64,000 bases of DNA from Mesorhizobium caraganae (GTDB taxonomy: Bacteria > Pseudomonadota > Alphaproteobacteria > Rhizobiales > Rhizobiaceae). The DNA is taken from assembly GCF_016836705.1 (NCBI RefSeq), contig NZ_JAFCGY010000026.1, positions 1-64,000 on the forward strand, written 5' to 3'. The translations under genes and the position numbers were made by a program. The notes under the pieces are model-generated. The model was not told the origin of the DNA, ran no database searches, and worked only from the letters and a program-made list of their open reading frames with translations. Positions 34,439 to 43,194 of this stretch are shown here, piece after piece (the first letter of the stretch is position 1; each line of letters opens with the position of its first letter).

Positions 34439-34895
34439 TTAGCGGATTTGCTGCCCAATCGGAAATCCGACAACGTCGGAAATCCGACATTGATCGGATG
34501 GCGGACCCCTCACGGCGACGCCCCTCCCCCGCTGCCGGGCATACGGGTCACGTACCACGGCGGGTAGGTCGACCGAATTAAGCTTGGGCGGACACATAGG
34601 GAGGGGAAGACGGAACTCGTCGAAGTCGTATGCGCAGGGCTTGTTGGACCGCCGGGTGTCCTGACATGGCGCCAGAACCCCGTTGGTGAACCGGCGGCAA
34701 CCGCTGCACTCACGGCGGCGGACCTCGGCAAGGCAAGCCGCCGATTGATCGGCGGGCTCCGCAAAATCGGCGATCTCGCCGAAGAAGTTCAGCCTGCCCG
34801 CTTCATCGGCGGCCTGCAGTTCTTCCAGGAGAAGGCGTCTAAACAGGCGCAACAGGACGCGCACCGGCAGGAAGAAGCCGGGGCCGACAAGAGAT
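34439..34895 (-). pseudogene. IS91-family transposase relic
   Basis: The minus strand encodes FFLPVRVLLRLFRRLLLEEL, then AGRLNFFGEIADFAEP...LAEVRR, which closely follows the C-terminal part of IS91-family TnpA (FLPVRVLSRLFRRLFLE... GRL-FFGDLA-LA...). The conserved WVVYAK continuation is gone and the frame ends in unrelated sequence. It is convergent with the recombinase relic at 34083-34330. Confidence 0.6.
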
Positions 34896-35017
34896 CCAGC
34901 GCGTGCCGTTAGGGGAGAGACCTCCGCCAGGCACGATGCGGGCGCACGATCATCGGATTGATTTCGGCTTCGATAAAGCGGTCTTTTGCTTCAATCGGTA
35001 ACCGGTTTCCCGAATAT
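34896..35017. other. short spacer before acuI, nothing recognised
   Basis: About 120 bases with no hairpin-plus-T-run on either strand and no motif. Confidence 0.4.
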
Positions 35018-36001
35018 TCAACGGTTCACGTCGACGACTACGCGTCCACGCAGCTTGCCCTCGATAATATCTGTCGCCGCGGCGATTACCTCGCCGAGGC
35101 CGATCTCCTTCGCGATCGTGTTCAGATGATCGAGGTCAAGTTCCCGCGCCAGCCGCTGCCAAGCCGTTATGCGTTTCGGCTTAGGGCAGTACACGCTATC
35201 GACACCCGCAAGCGTTACACCACGAAGGATAAATGGCGCGACGCTTCCCGGAAAATCGAGGCTCTGCGCCATACCGCAAGCCGCCACGACGCCGCCATAG
35301 CGCGTTGCGGCGCAGGCATTGGCAAGCGTAGCGCCGCCCACGGTGTCAACGACGCCGGCCCAGCGCTCCTTGGCGATGGGTTTCCCCGGTGAAGAAAGTG
35401 TGGCGCGATCGATGATTTCCGACGCTCCCAAGGCCTTCAGATAGTCCGCTTGGGCTGGCTTTCCGCTCGATGCCGTCACGGTGAAACCGCGTTTCGAAAG
35501 TAGGCTGATGGCGATGGAGCCAACACCGCCGGTGGCGCCTGTGACGAGGATCTCGCCACCCTGTGCCACCCCCTGTTCTTCGAGCGCCAGCACGCAAAGC
35601 ATGGCAGTGTAGCCAGCAGTGCCAATCGCCATTGCCTGCCAGCTGGTTAAGCCGTCGGCAAGTGGGATCAGCCAATCGGACTTGACTCGTGCGCGCTGTG
35701 CTAGACCTCCCCAATGCGTTTCGCCGACGCCCCAGCCGTTGAGCACAACGGCATCGCCCGTTTTGAAGTTACCAGAACTGCTCTCTTTGACGGTGCCAGC
35801 GAAATCTATCCCGACCACCAATGGGAACGAACGCACCACAGGCGCCTTGCCAGTGATAGCGAGGCCGTCCTTGTAGTTGATCGTAGAATGCGTGATGTCC
35901 ACAAGGACTTCGCCTCCCGGCAGTGCAGAGTCCTCAACCTGTTCCTGTTGCACACGATGGCCCTGATCGTGCTTGCGGACAACAACTGCTTGGAAGCTCA
36001 T
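35018..36001 (-). CDS. acuI: acrylyl-CoA reductase-like MDR oxidoreductase (AcuI/YhdH)
   Basis: NADPH-dependent zinc-free medium-chain reductase of 327 aa. It matches AcuI/YhdH: NYKDGLAITGK near residue 42, PLVVGIDFAGTV, VGETHWGGLAQRARVK, the Rossmann block LVTGATGGVGSIAISLL and GVDSVYCP. AcuI reduces acrylyl-CoA to propionyl-CoA and protects against acrylate. It is 115 bases behind a PotABCD-type operon on the same strand, and an AcuR-like regulator sits at the other end of that operon. GAGGA precedes the ATG at 36001. Confidence 0.85.
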   Translation of the reverse strand: MSFQAVVVRKHDQGHRVQQEQVEDSALPGGEVLVDITHSTINYKDGLAITGKAPVVRSFPLVVGIDFAGTVKESSSGNFKTGDAVVLNGWGVGETHWGGLAQRARVKSDWLIPLADGLTSWQAMAIGTAGYTAMLCVLALEEQGVAQGGEILVTGATGGVGSIAISLLSKRGFTVTASSGKPAQADYLKALGASEIIDRATLSSPGKPIAKERWAGVVDTVGGATLANACAATRYGGVVAACGMAQSLDFPGSVAPFILRGVTLAGVDSVYCPKPKRITAWQRLARELDLDHLNTIAKEIGLGEVIAAATDIIEGKLRGRVVVDVNR

Positions 36002-36115
36002 TGGCGGGTCCTCATGTGTTCATCGTTCGAGGGGAGACGTATTGAGATTGGTTGGTACGGAGAGCTCGACCGGCTCTATTGAGGCGGCAATCGGCGTCGG
36101 AGGTGACGACTCAGA

Positions 36116-36910
36116 CTATGGTAGCCTTGAAGATTGCCGCAAAAGCGCGAAAGCCGTCGTGACCAGCAAAGTTACCGAGACAATGATAAGCGCCAGCGCG
36201 TTTATGCTCGGCGTAACCCCACCTCTCACCATCGAGAACACGTAGACGGTCAACGTGTCCGAGCTCGAGGTCCCGCGGGTAAACAGCGTAATGTTGAAAT
36301 TCTCCATGGACTGGAAGAACGCGACAGCGGCAGAGGCGGTTAACGCAGGCGCCAAATGGGGGAAGACAATGTAGCGCAGAACCTGCGCATGGCTGGCCCC
36401 AAGATCAATGGCCGCCTCCTCTAGGCTTGCGTCAAGGCTGCGCAATCTTGCGAGCACCAAAAGCATGACGAGTGACGCAATGTAGCTAACTTGGCCCAAA
36501 ACGGACAAATGCAGGCCGGGAGGCACCGACAGCTTCGCCCAGAACAGAAGGGTCGAAATTCCTATCACAGCGCCTGGGGCCAATACCGGGGCAATTAGCG
36601 CCCCATACAGAATTGTGCGCGCCGTTCCAGACATTGACGAAATTACAAAGGCGGCTGCCGTCCCCACTGGAACGGCCAGCAAAACTACGCCAATCGCGAC
36701 AATCACCGAATTGCGCAGAGCGCCCCACATTCTTGCGTCGTTCCAAAGCGCGATGAACCACTTGTCGGTGAGGCCCATCCATGGATAGACGGTCGGAAAC
36801 CTGCTGTCGTTCAGCGACGCCCCGCCCATAACCCCGAGGGGGAGCAAAAGATAGAGCAAGAAAAGCGCCAGGTAGAGATGGCCCAGCCTTATTTGCGAGT
36901 TTCTGAACAT
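36116..36910 (-). CDS. ABC transporter permease (PotC-like)
   Basis: Inner-membrane permease of 264 aa with six hydrophobic segments, starting with LYLALFLLYLLLPLGVMGGA. The cytoplasmic coupling loop EEAAIDLGASHAQVLRYIVFPHL (EAA motif) lies around residues 168-190. It is last of four transport genes. It partners the permease ending at 36921. Confidence 0.88.
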   Translation of the reverse strand: MFRNSQIRLGHLYLALFLLYLLLPLGVMGGASLNDSRFPTVYPWMGLTDKWFIALWNDARMWGALRNSVIVAIGVVLLAVPVGTAAAFVISSMSGTARTILYGALIAPVLAPGAVIGISTLLFWAKLSVPPGLHLSVLGQVSYIASLVMLLVLARLRSLDASLEEAAIDLGASHAQVLRYIVFPHLAPALTASAAVAFFQSMENFNITLFTRGTSSSDTLTVYVFSMVRGGVTPSINALALIIVSVTLLVTTAFALLRQSSRLP

Positions 36911-36920
36911 TAATCGGTGC

Positions 36921-37844
36921 CTAGTTTGTGATGTTAGACAGTTTCACTTTGAACGCCCACATCATTCCCGCCACCACAAAAGTACAGAGAAGCAAGAAAA
37001 GCAGGGAGTAAGCAGCCCCGGTGTTCCAATCAAGGGCTTCCAACATCAATTGCTGTATTGTTTGCGTGAACCATAGCGAATTCGGCGAACCCAAGAGAGA
37101 AGGGACAAGGAGCGAACCGGCTGATAGCATGAATACCATGACGCAGCCGGACACGATTCCTGGTTTGCAATGAGGAACAATGACCCGCCAATGCGTGCGC
37201 CACCACGACGCCCCAAGATCCTGCGCGGCCTCGATCTGGTTCTTATCCAAGGATTGCATTGAACTATACAGCGGAAATACCATGAAAAGCATGTAGGTAT
37301 AAACAAGACCGATAACTATACCATTATATCCCCTGATCCACCTAATCTCAGAGTCTATGACTCCCATTTCTATCAATAGCGCATTAAGCGGCCCCTTAAA
37401 AGATAGTATAGTAAACCACGCGAACGAGCGAAGAATCTCAGATACCCACATTGGCACCGTCAGGACGATGAAGAAAAGCGCCATGTTGCTAGGTGATATA
37501 GTTTTTGTCATGTAGTAAGCTGCCGGATACCCTATGATAAGTATTATTGCCGTGACCAAAATGGAGTACAAAACCGTAGTGATGAAAATTCTCAGATGGA
37601 TCGGAACATCGATCGACATACCAAAAATGTCGAAGCCAACCGGCGTCGAAAGAAACCTTTGGTAGTTAGCCAAGGTATAGCTATCGCGAGGCCCGTCAAT
37701 TTCATTCAGCGGCAGGTAGGGACGGAAAGAGCTCTCAATCAGCGCAATATTCGGCAAAATGATAAGCATCAAGAGCCAGCCTAGTGTCAATACTAGGAAC
37801 AGCGCAGAGATTGACCTTCCGTACCTGTTAACTAAGTGATGCAT
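36921..37844 (-). CDS. ABC transporter permease (PotB-like)
   Basis: It is a 307-aa permease with an N-terminal membrane helix (SISALFLVLTLGWLLMLIIL), a soluble loop, and a further five helices. EAA loop: EAAQDLGASWWRTHWRVIVPH. It overlaps the ATPase gene by 13 bases, so translation is probably coupled. The AT-richer codon use here (37300-37600) contrasts with the neighbours. Confidence 0.88.
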   Translation of the reverse strand: MHHLVNRYGRSISALFLVLTLGWLLMLIILPNIALIESSFRPYLPLNEIDGPRDSYTLANYQRFLSTPVGFDIFGMSIDVPIHLRIFITTVLYSILVTAIILIIGYPAAYYMTKTISPSNMALFFIVLTVPMWVSEILRSFAWFTILSFKGPLNALLIEMGVIDSEIRWIRGYNGIVIGLVYTYMLFMVFPLYSSMQSLDKNQIEAAQDLGASWWRTHWRVIVPHCKPGIVSGCVMVFMLSAGSLLVPSLLGSPNSLWFTQTIQQLMLEALDWNTGAAYSLLFLLLCTFVVAGMMWAFKVKLSNITN

Positions 37845-38992
37845 TGTTCACGATCTGATTGAAGAAGGAATGCCTGTTGTTCGTCGAAATGGAGGTAAAC
37901 GTTCTCGGTATTGCTTGGAAGGCGTTGAAGATCCTTGTTGTCAGTTGCCACCAGGAAGACATGTCCATGCGCCGTGACTGCTTTAACCAGCGCAAAGCTT
38001 CCTTCGAAAGAGACATCTTGCAGCCGTGCCTCGATGGCGTTGTCGCCCTGTCGCTGCCGCGAGACATCCACATGCTCTGGACGGACATACAGTGCAACGC
38101 TTTCCCCTTGCACGTTGTGGCTTACCCTGGCGCGATGCTGGCCCAAGGGTGACTCTACTGTGCCAAAACCGTCTGCTATTCGTACAAGCTTGCCCTCGAT
38201 CACATTGGTTTCGCCTACGAATTTTGCCACGAAACCGGAGCTTGGATTGTGATAGATCTCGTGAGGTGGAGCGACCTGCAACATCCTTCCCTTGTTCATC
38301 ACGGCCACGCGGTCGGACATGGCGAGTGCCTCGCTCTGGTCATGAGTGATATAGATGAACGTCACGCCCGTCCGCTTCTGGATCGACCTCAGTTCCGCTC
38401 GCATGTGCTGCCTCAGTTTGAGGTCAAGCGCCGACAACGGCTCATCAAGAAGCATAACCGAAGGCTCTACAGCCAAGGCGCGCGCAATCGCGACCCGCTG
38501 TCTCTGGCCACCCGACAACTGGCTTACCATTTTCTCTTCAGCGCCAACCAGATCCACCAATGCCAGCAGCTCTTCGGCTCTTTTACGCCGGATGCTGCGT
38601 GGCACTCGCCGCATCTCCAAGCCGAATGCTACATTTTCCCAGACGCGCATCAGGGGGAACAGAGCGAGATTTTGAAAAATCAGACTGGTAGGGCGTTGGT
38701 TTGCGCGCTTGCCGCGGACGTCCTCCCCGCCGATCCGGATCGTGCCGGCGCTTGGATCGATAAAACCCGAGATCATCCGCAAGATCGTCGTCTTGCCGCA
38801 CCCGGACGGGCCGAGGATCGAAAAGAACTCGCCCGCCCTGATCGTAAGGCTCAGATCTTCGATTGCGCGGAAGCTCCCGAACCTGCAACTTACATGTTCA
38901 AGCTCGACAGATCCTTCAGAACGCTTCTCCGAATCTGCCGAGTTGGAAATGGCCTGCGGCACAAGATTGCGTGAATGGCTAGACACACGCAT
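37832..38992 (-). CDS. ABC transporter ATP-binding protein (PotA-like)
   Basis: It is a 386-aa importer ATPase: Walker A GPSGCGKTT, signature LSGGQRQRVAIARAL, Walker B VMLLDEPLSALD, switch THDQSEAL, plus a C-terminal TOBE-type regulatory domain (about 290-380). It starts 5 bases after the binding-protein gene. The annotated start gives a 30-residue N-terminal tail before VELEHVSCRFG; a start within that tail is possible. Confidence 0.9.
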   Translation of the reverse strand: MRVSSHSRNLVPQAISNSADSEKRSEGSVELEHVSCRFGSFRAIEDLSLTIRAGEFFSILGPSGCGKTTILRMISGFIDPSAGTIRIGGEDVRGKRANQRPTSLIFQNLALFPLMRVWENVAFGLEMRRVPRSIRRKRAEELLALVDLVGAEEKMVSQLSGGQRQRVAIARALAVEPSVMLLDEPLSALDLKLRQHMRAELRSIQKRTGVTFIYITHDQSEALAMSDRVAVMNKGRMLQVAPPHEIYHNPSSGFVAKFVGETNVIEGKLVRIADGFGTVESPLGQHRARVSHNVQGESVALYVRPEHVDVSRQRQGDNAIEARLQDVSFEGSFALVKAVTAHGHVFLVATDNKDLQRLPSNTENVYLHFDEQQAFLLQSDREQCIT

Positions 38993-38997
38993 CTTGC

Positions 38998-40128
38998 CTA
39001 TGCGGCCCTGTATTTGTCGGCATATTCTCCGCGCTTAGCCACAAATTCGCTATTCTGGTCCGGCCACCACCAAAGCTTCTTCAAAGCACCCTCGTCGAAT
39101 GCACCTTCGTAAAATGCAGCGTTGTCCGGATTGAGTAGCTTGGGTCCACCTTTTGCAGCCGGATTTGCTGACACTGCCGCCCCCCACAGCGCTGAGCCTT
39201 CCGCAGTGGAAACCCACTTGGCAAGAGCATGAGACTCGTCAACATTCTTAGCGTTGGCGAGGAGCACAAAACCTTCATTCCACGCGAAAGCACCCTCTCC
39301 CGGCGCGGCGTATACAAAGCCATTGTTGCGCAGGTTGAAGCCAGTCGAATCCCAGCAAAGCCCGAGAGTTGCACCATTTGTAGTGAAGCCGGCATTAGCG
39401 TCATTCTCGCCCGACCACCATTGCACTACATTGCCCTTGTGCTTTATCGCCTCGGCAAGGGCGATATCCCAGAGCTGGGTCATCACTGCCATATCGCTGT
39501 AGCTATCCGACCACGGACGCGGCAATTTGCCATTTGCCTCAAGCCACCGGCCCATGGCCGCAAGCGCTGAATGAGGCCGAATGGTCACCTGGTTGTCTGG
39601 ACTGAACAAATCGCCAAGGCTGGCAGGTGAGCTCAGCTTGGCGTCGCCCTTCTTATACACAAGCGCTTCCGTGCCCCAGACGGCTGGCAAAAACTTGCGC
39701 TTCCCTTCAATGGTTGAGCGTTTGCCCATCGCACCATCGGCCATACCGGGGAGGTAATTTGAGAGGTCGAGTTTGGACTCATCCCAACCCTGCACCAGCC
39801 CTTGGCTATTCCAGGCTGCGAGACGATCCACTGTCGGTTCCGCGACGTCAATGTTGCCTGTGGCAAGCGAAAGCTTCGCTTGTGCATACATCGCGTCCTG
39901 ATCGGGTTGCTCAATAAAGTTTACCTTGACGCCTGTCGCTGCCTCGAAGGCGGGAAACACTTTCTCGCGAAACAGAGGGTACCCCGCCCAGCCCATAAAA
40001 TTGACAGTCCCGCCACCGGCAAAGGCCCTAGTGATCACAAAGGGCGCAGCAATGCTCTGCGTTGCCACAAGAGCGGCGCCGGTTTTCAAAAAGCCGCGTC
40101 TGCTGAACCTGTATCCTGACTTTTTCAT
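38998..40128 (-). CDS. periplasmic substrate-binding protein (PotD-like, Tat signal)
   Basis: It is a 376-aa extracellular solute-binding protein of the spermidine/putrescine family. The N-terminus FSRRGFLKTGAALVATQSI is a twin-arginine signal (SRRGFLK) followed by a hydrophobic stretch. The mature part has NFMGWAGYPLFREKVFPAFE and NIDVAEPTVDRLAAWNSQGL. It is first in the importer operon. The ligand is unknown; linkage to acuI and an AcuR-like regulator suggests a compound that leads to acrylyl-CoA or a related conjugated thioester rather than a polyamine. Confidence 0.88.
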   Translation of the reverse strand: MKKSGYRFSRRGFLKTGAALVATQSIAAPFVITRAFAGGGTVNFMGWAGYPLFREKVFPAFEAATGVKVNFIEQPDQDAMYAQAKLSLATGNIDVAEPTVDRLAAWNSQGLVQGWDESKLDLSNYLPGMADGAMGKRSTIEGKRKFLPAVWGTEALVYKKGDAKLSSPASLGDLFSPDNQVTIRPHSALAAMGRWLEANGKLPRPWSDSYSDMAVMTQLWDIALAEAIKHKGNVVQWWSGENDANAGFTTNGATLGLCWDSTGFNLRNNGFVYAAPGEGAFAWNEGFVLLANAKNVDESHALAKWVSTAEGSALWGAAVSANPAAKGGPKLLNPDNAAFYEGAFDEGALKKLWWWPDQNSEFVAKRGEYADKYRAA

Positions 40129-40219
40129 AGGTTAAAACTCCTCCTGTCTTTCCACCCTGGATTTCACTTTTTTTGCAGCGCCCATCGCCTTTCTGGTCGC
40201 CGCTCTTGAATTACTAGTA

Positions 40220-40443
40220 GATCAGTCTATTAGCTCCCGCAAGTGCATTTCTCGGTGACGCGCTCAAATAGCGCGGCACTCCAGATCTGCCCTTGGTTCA
40301 CCCGACCTTACGCCGGATTCAAACTAGGGCGTTTACGCCTCTGCGACGGATGCTACCACTGGACCAGCCTGCACCACTAAACTTCCGGCCATGGCAGGCT
40401 GTAACCTCTTGCACTGCAGTAGCTGATCGGTCTATAGCCGATT
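40220..40443. promoter_or_regulatory. two operator-like sites in the divergent acuR/importer region
   Basis: GATCAGTCTAT (40220-40230) and GATCGGTCTAT (40425-40435) match at 10 of 11 bases in the 316-base region between the two divergent genes. The second lies in the inverted repeat GATCGG-TCTATAG-CCGATT (40425-40443), touching the regulator's start codon. The first is about 90 bases before the binding-protein gene. This fits a TetR-family protein repressing both genes. Between them, nothing else was recognised. Confidence 0.5.
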
Positions 40444-40444
40444 G

Positions 40445-41080
40445 ATGGCACACAGAACAAAACACCACAATTCGGCACCGAAGACGGCAACGCATCTTGC
40501 CCTGGAAACCGCCAAGGAAAGGATAATGCGCGTCGCTTTGGAATTGATGACGGAGAAAGGCTTCCTTTCAACCGGTATTGAGGAGATATTGTCTCGTTCC
40601 GAAGTTCCCCGCGGATCATTCTACTACTACTTCCCGAGCAAGGAAGCGTTTGGGCTCGAAGCTATCGATGCCTATGACGCATTTTTTGCGAACAAGATTG
40701 AGAAGTTTCTTGGAAACCAACGGCGCAGTACAATCGAGCGCATCGTAGCGTTCATGGATGACGCTGAACACGGGATGAGCAAGTACGAGTTCCGTAGAGG
40801 CTGCCTCGTCGGCAATCTTGGGCAGGAGATGGGGGCCCTTCCCGGATCCTTCCGGACCAAACTCGTGGCGGTCCTGCAAGGGTGGGAACGGAGATTCGCC
40901 GTTTGCATCGCCGATGGGCAGCTTAGAAACGAGATTTCTGATCATCTCGACCCAGAGCGATTGGCTCGGCTGTTCTGGACTGGCTGGGAGGGAGCGGTTT
41001 TGAGGGCAAAGCTTGAAAGCAACCCGCAGCCTCTGCACATCTTCGGTGACGCTTTCTTGGAGATACTCAAGGCGCGTTAG
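40445..41080 (+). CDS. acuR: TetR-family regulator, AcuR-like
   Basis: It is about 211 aa from ATG 40445 (an in-frame TTG precedes it). The TetR helix-turn-helix is at about residues 30-60 (EEILSRSEVPRGSFYYYF). The C-terminal region is strikingly like AcuR of Rhodobacter, the acrylate-responsive repressor of acuI: FRRGCLVGNLGQEMGALP, W-RR, and FWTGWEGAVLRAKLE. It is divergent from the importer-acuI operon. Known AcuR releases DNA on binding acrylate; whether this one does is inference. Confidence 0.8.
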   Translation: MAHRTKHHNSAPKTATHLALETAKERIMRVALELMTEKGFLSTGIEEILSRSEVPRGSFYYYFPSKEAFGLEAIDAYDAFFANKIEKFLGNQRRSTIERIVAFMDDAEHGMSKYEFRRGCLVGNLGQEMGALPGSFRTKLVAVLQGWERRFAVCIADGQLRNEISDHLDPERLARLFWTGWEGAVLRAKLESNPQPLHIFGDAFLEILKAR

Positions 41081-41099
41081 GCAGATGTCAGGTTTGGTC

Positions 41100-41560
41100 C
41101 TGGTATCCTGAAGCAGCCGTCGACGCTTTTCGTGTTCAACGCCATCTTGCTGGTGCTGTTTCCCTTCGCGATCTTGCCGATCTTCCTGTCGCTGGAGCGC
41201 ATTCCCCAGTCCTTGCTGCGCGCCTCCGGGGATCCGGTTGCAGGCTTGCAAGCGTTCTGGCGCTTCAGCTTGCTGCTCGGCGTCGCCCGGGCCCGGCTCT
41301 CCACTGTCTTCCTGACGGCGATAACGACACTGGTTGCCGTGCTGCGCTCCAGCCCGCTGTTCGTGCCGATCGTGTCTGCCGATCCTGTAGGGCGCGATGG
41401 TCGGCGGCGCTATCCTGGCCTTCGCCGTGTCGTTAGCCGAGACGATGATCACCATCCTGGTCACCGGCACCCAGAGCACGCTGCCGGGTTCACTGTGCTG
41501 CTCTGCGTACCCGCCTCCCGGTTTCTCATCTCCAGCCAAATCGCAACTGAGCGAAGCGCA
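41100..41560 (+). pseudogene. ABC permease relic (PotB/PotC-type)
   Basis: Frames on the plus strand read FVFNAILLVLFPFAILPIFL, SLERIPQSLLRASGD, and after a shift VGGAILAFAVSLAETMITILVTGTQSTLP. These are membrane segments and the EAA region of an importer permease. The frame is broken near 41390 and both ends are missing. The 3' end abuts the stop of the convergent FAD-linked dehydrogenase gene. Confidence 0.65.
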
Positions 41561-41567
41561 GCGCCTG

Positions 41568-42977
41568 TCAAATTTCACCGAGGAAAGCCGATGGGCCAAA
41601 GTCGAAGACCCGCCCGGGATTGAGGATGTTCTTCGGGTCGAACGCCGCCTTCAGCCGCTGCATCGCAGCGATCTCGACGTCGCTGCGGACCAGATGCAGC
41701 CACTTCTTCTTGTCAAGGCCGATGCCATGTTCGGCCGAGACGCCACCTCCGGCCGCCGCCACGCCACGATAGACGATGTCATATGCCACCGCGGGATCGA
41801 CCGTGCGGACCTGGTAGTGCAGATTGCCGTCACCGAGATGACCGAAAACATAGATGTCGGCGTCGGGATCATTGGCGTGGATCGCAGCGCTTGCTTCCCG
41901 CAGGAATGCTCCCATGCGGGCGAGCGGGATACTGATGTCGACGCTGATCAGCCCTTTGATTGGAAACAGGACGCGATTGGCGTCCTCGCGCACGTCCCAC
42001 AGCGCCCGGAATTCGCGCGGCGACTGCGAGACGACCACATCGTCGATGACGCCATCCTCGACCGCCTGCATCAACACCTCGGCGAAGCGCTCGCCGTCAC
42101 GTTCAGGCTCGCTGCCCTGGATTTCGGCCAGCACATAGACGGACGAACCCGCCGGCAGCGGCGCCGGCATGTCCATGCTGGCGACCATGGCGTCATAGAG
42201 CGGCGCGAAGTTGACCTCATAGGCGGACAACAGTGGGCCAAGCTTTTGCCGGAGCTGCCCAAGCAGGGCGATCGCCGCATCGAGCGAAGACAGCGCGCAG
42301 AAAGCGTTCACCTCGCACACCGGCTTTGGATGCAGCCTGAGCGCCGCGCGTGTGACGACGCCAAGCGTCCCTTCCGTGCCGATGAAGAGCTGGCTGAGGT
42401 CGTAGCCGGAATTGTCCTTGGGCAGTCCCTTGAGCGAGGTCAGAACGCTGCCATCGGCAAGCACGGCCTCTAGCCCCAGCACCTGCGCCCGGTACATGCC
42501 ATAGCGCAGCACGCGGATGCCGCCGGCATTGGTGGCGATGTTGCCGCCGACCGTCGCCGAACCACGTGCACCGACATCGACGCCGAACATCAGGCCCGCG
42601 CCATCGGCTGCCTCCTGCACCGCCTCCAGCGTTGCGCCCGCTTCGGCCACGATGCTGGCAGCCTGACGATCCGGAGCGGTAAAGCCGGTCATGCGCTCCA
42701 GCGACAGCACCACCTCGCCCGGCTGTACACGCCCCCCACCAGCCATACCGGTCCGTCCGCCCTGCACGACAATCGGCTGGCCGAGATCGTTGCACGCCGC
42801 CAGCGCTGCCGCGATACCTTCTGTGTCGCGCGGACGCAGCACCACTTCGGGAAGCGCACCCAGCTTGCCGTCGGGATCGTCGCGATAGCGCTGGTCGACA
42901 TCGGAGCCGGCGAGCACGCCACCAGCGCCAAGCCGATCACCCAGAGCAGACAGAAGCTGTTGTGTTTCGGGTGACAT
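41568..42977 (-). CDS. FAD-linked 2-hydroxyacid dehydrogenase (GlcD/D-lactate or D-2-hydroxyglutarate type)
   Basis: It is a 469-aa flavoprotein of the GlcD/D2HGDH family, with FAD-binding blocks VVQGGRTGMAGGG, VDVGARGSATVGGNIATNAGG and LFIGTEGTLGVVT, and the C-terminal metal/substrate blocks HLGDGNLHYQV and SAEHGIGLDKK. It oxidises a D-2-hydroxyacid to the 2-ketoacid. GC-rich, unlike the next genes, and separated from them by 217 bases, so it may be an independent unit. Confidence 0.86.
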   Translation of the reverse strand: MSPETQQLLSALGDRLGAGGVLAGSDVDQRYRDDPDGKLGALPEVVLRPRDTEGIAAALAACNDLGQPIVVQGGRTGMAGGGRVQPGEVVLSLERMTGFTAPDRQAASIVAEAGATLEAVQEAADGAGLMFGVDVGARGSATVGGNIATNAGGIRVLRYGMYRAQVLGLEAVLADGSVLTSLKGLPKDNSGYDLSQLFIGTEGTLGVVTRAALRLHPKPVCEVNAFCALSSLDAAIALLGQLRQKLGPLLSAYEVNFAPLYDAMVASMDMPAPLPAGSSVYVLAEIQGSEPERDGERFAEVLMQAVEDGVIDDVVVSQSPREFRALWDVREDANRVLFPIKGLISVDISIPLARMGAFLREASAAIHANDPDADIYVFGHLGDGNLHYQVRTVDPAVAYDIVYRGVAAAGGGVSAEHGIGLDKKKWLHLVRSDVEIAAMQRLKAAFDPKNILNPGRVFDFGPSAFLGEI

Positions 42978-43194
42978 CGGCCAATCCTATTCATGCTCGC
43001 CTGAGGGCCAAACCTTTGTCCGTGCAAGCGTCACCGTCCGCGTGACCGTTCGTGGACGAGGGGGGGCAAAGCCAGCGACAACGCATTGATGCCGGAATGA
43101 TGGTGCCCCTTACTGAAGCTTCGGAAGCTGAGACGTCACTCGCACGGAGTTCGCCGGTTTGACGATGGTCCATCGGCCTACGCTTTCCGGCCGG

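Noticed and set aside
40297..40378. tRNA-like sequence on the minus strand (A-box TGGTCCAGTGG, B-box GTTTGAATCC)
   Set aside because: The two boxes are at roughly the right distance, but the T stem, D stem, anticodon stem and acceptor do not pair. At best a decayed tRNA.
40616..41599. 327-codon open frame antisense to the TetR gene and permease relic
   Set aside because: No domain, and it contradicts clear AcuR-like motifs on the other strand.
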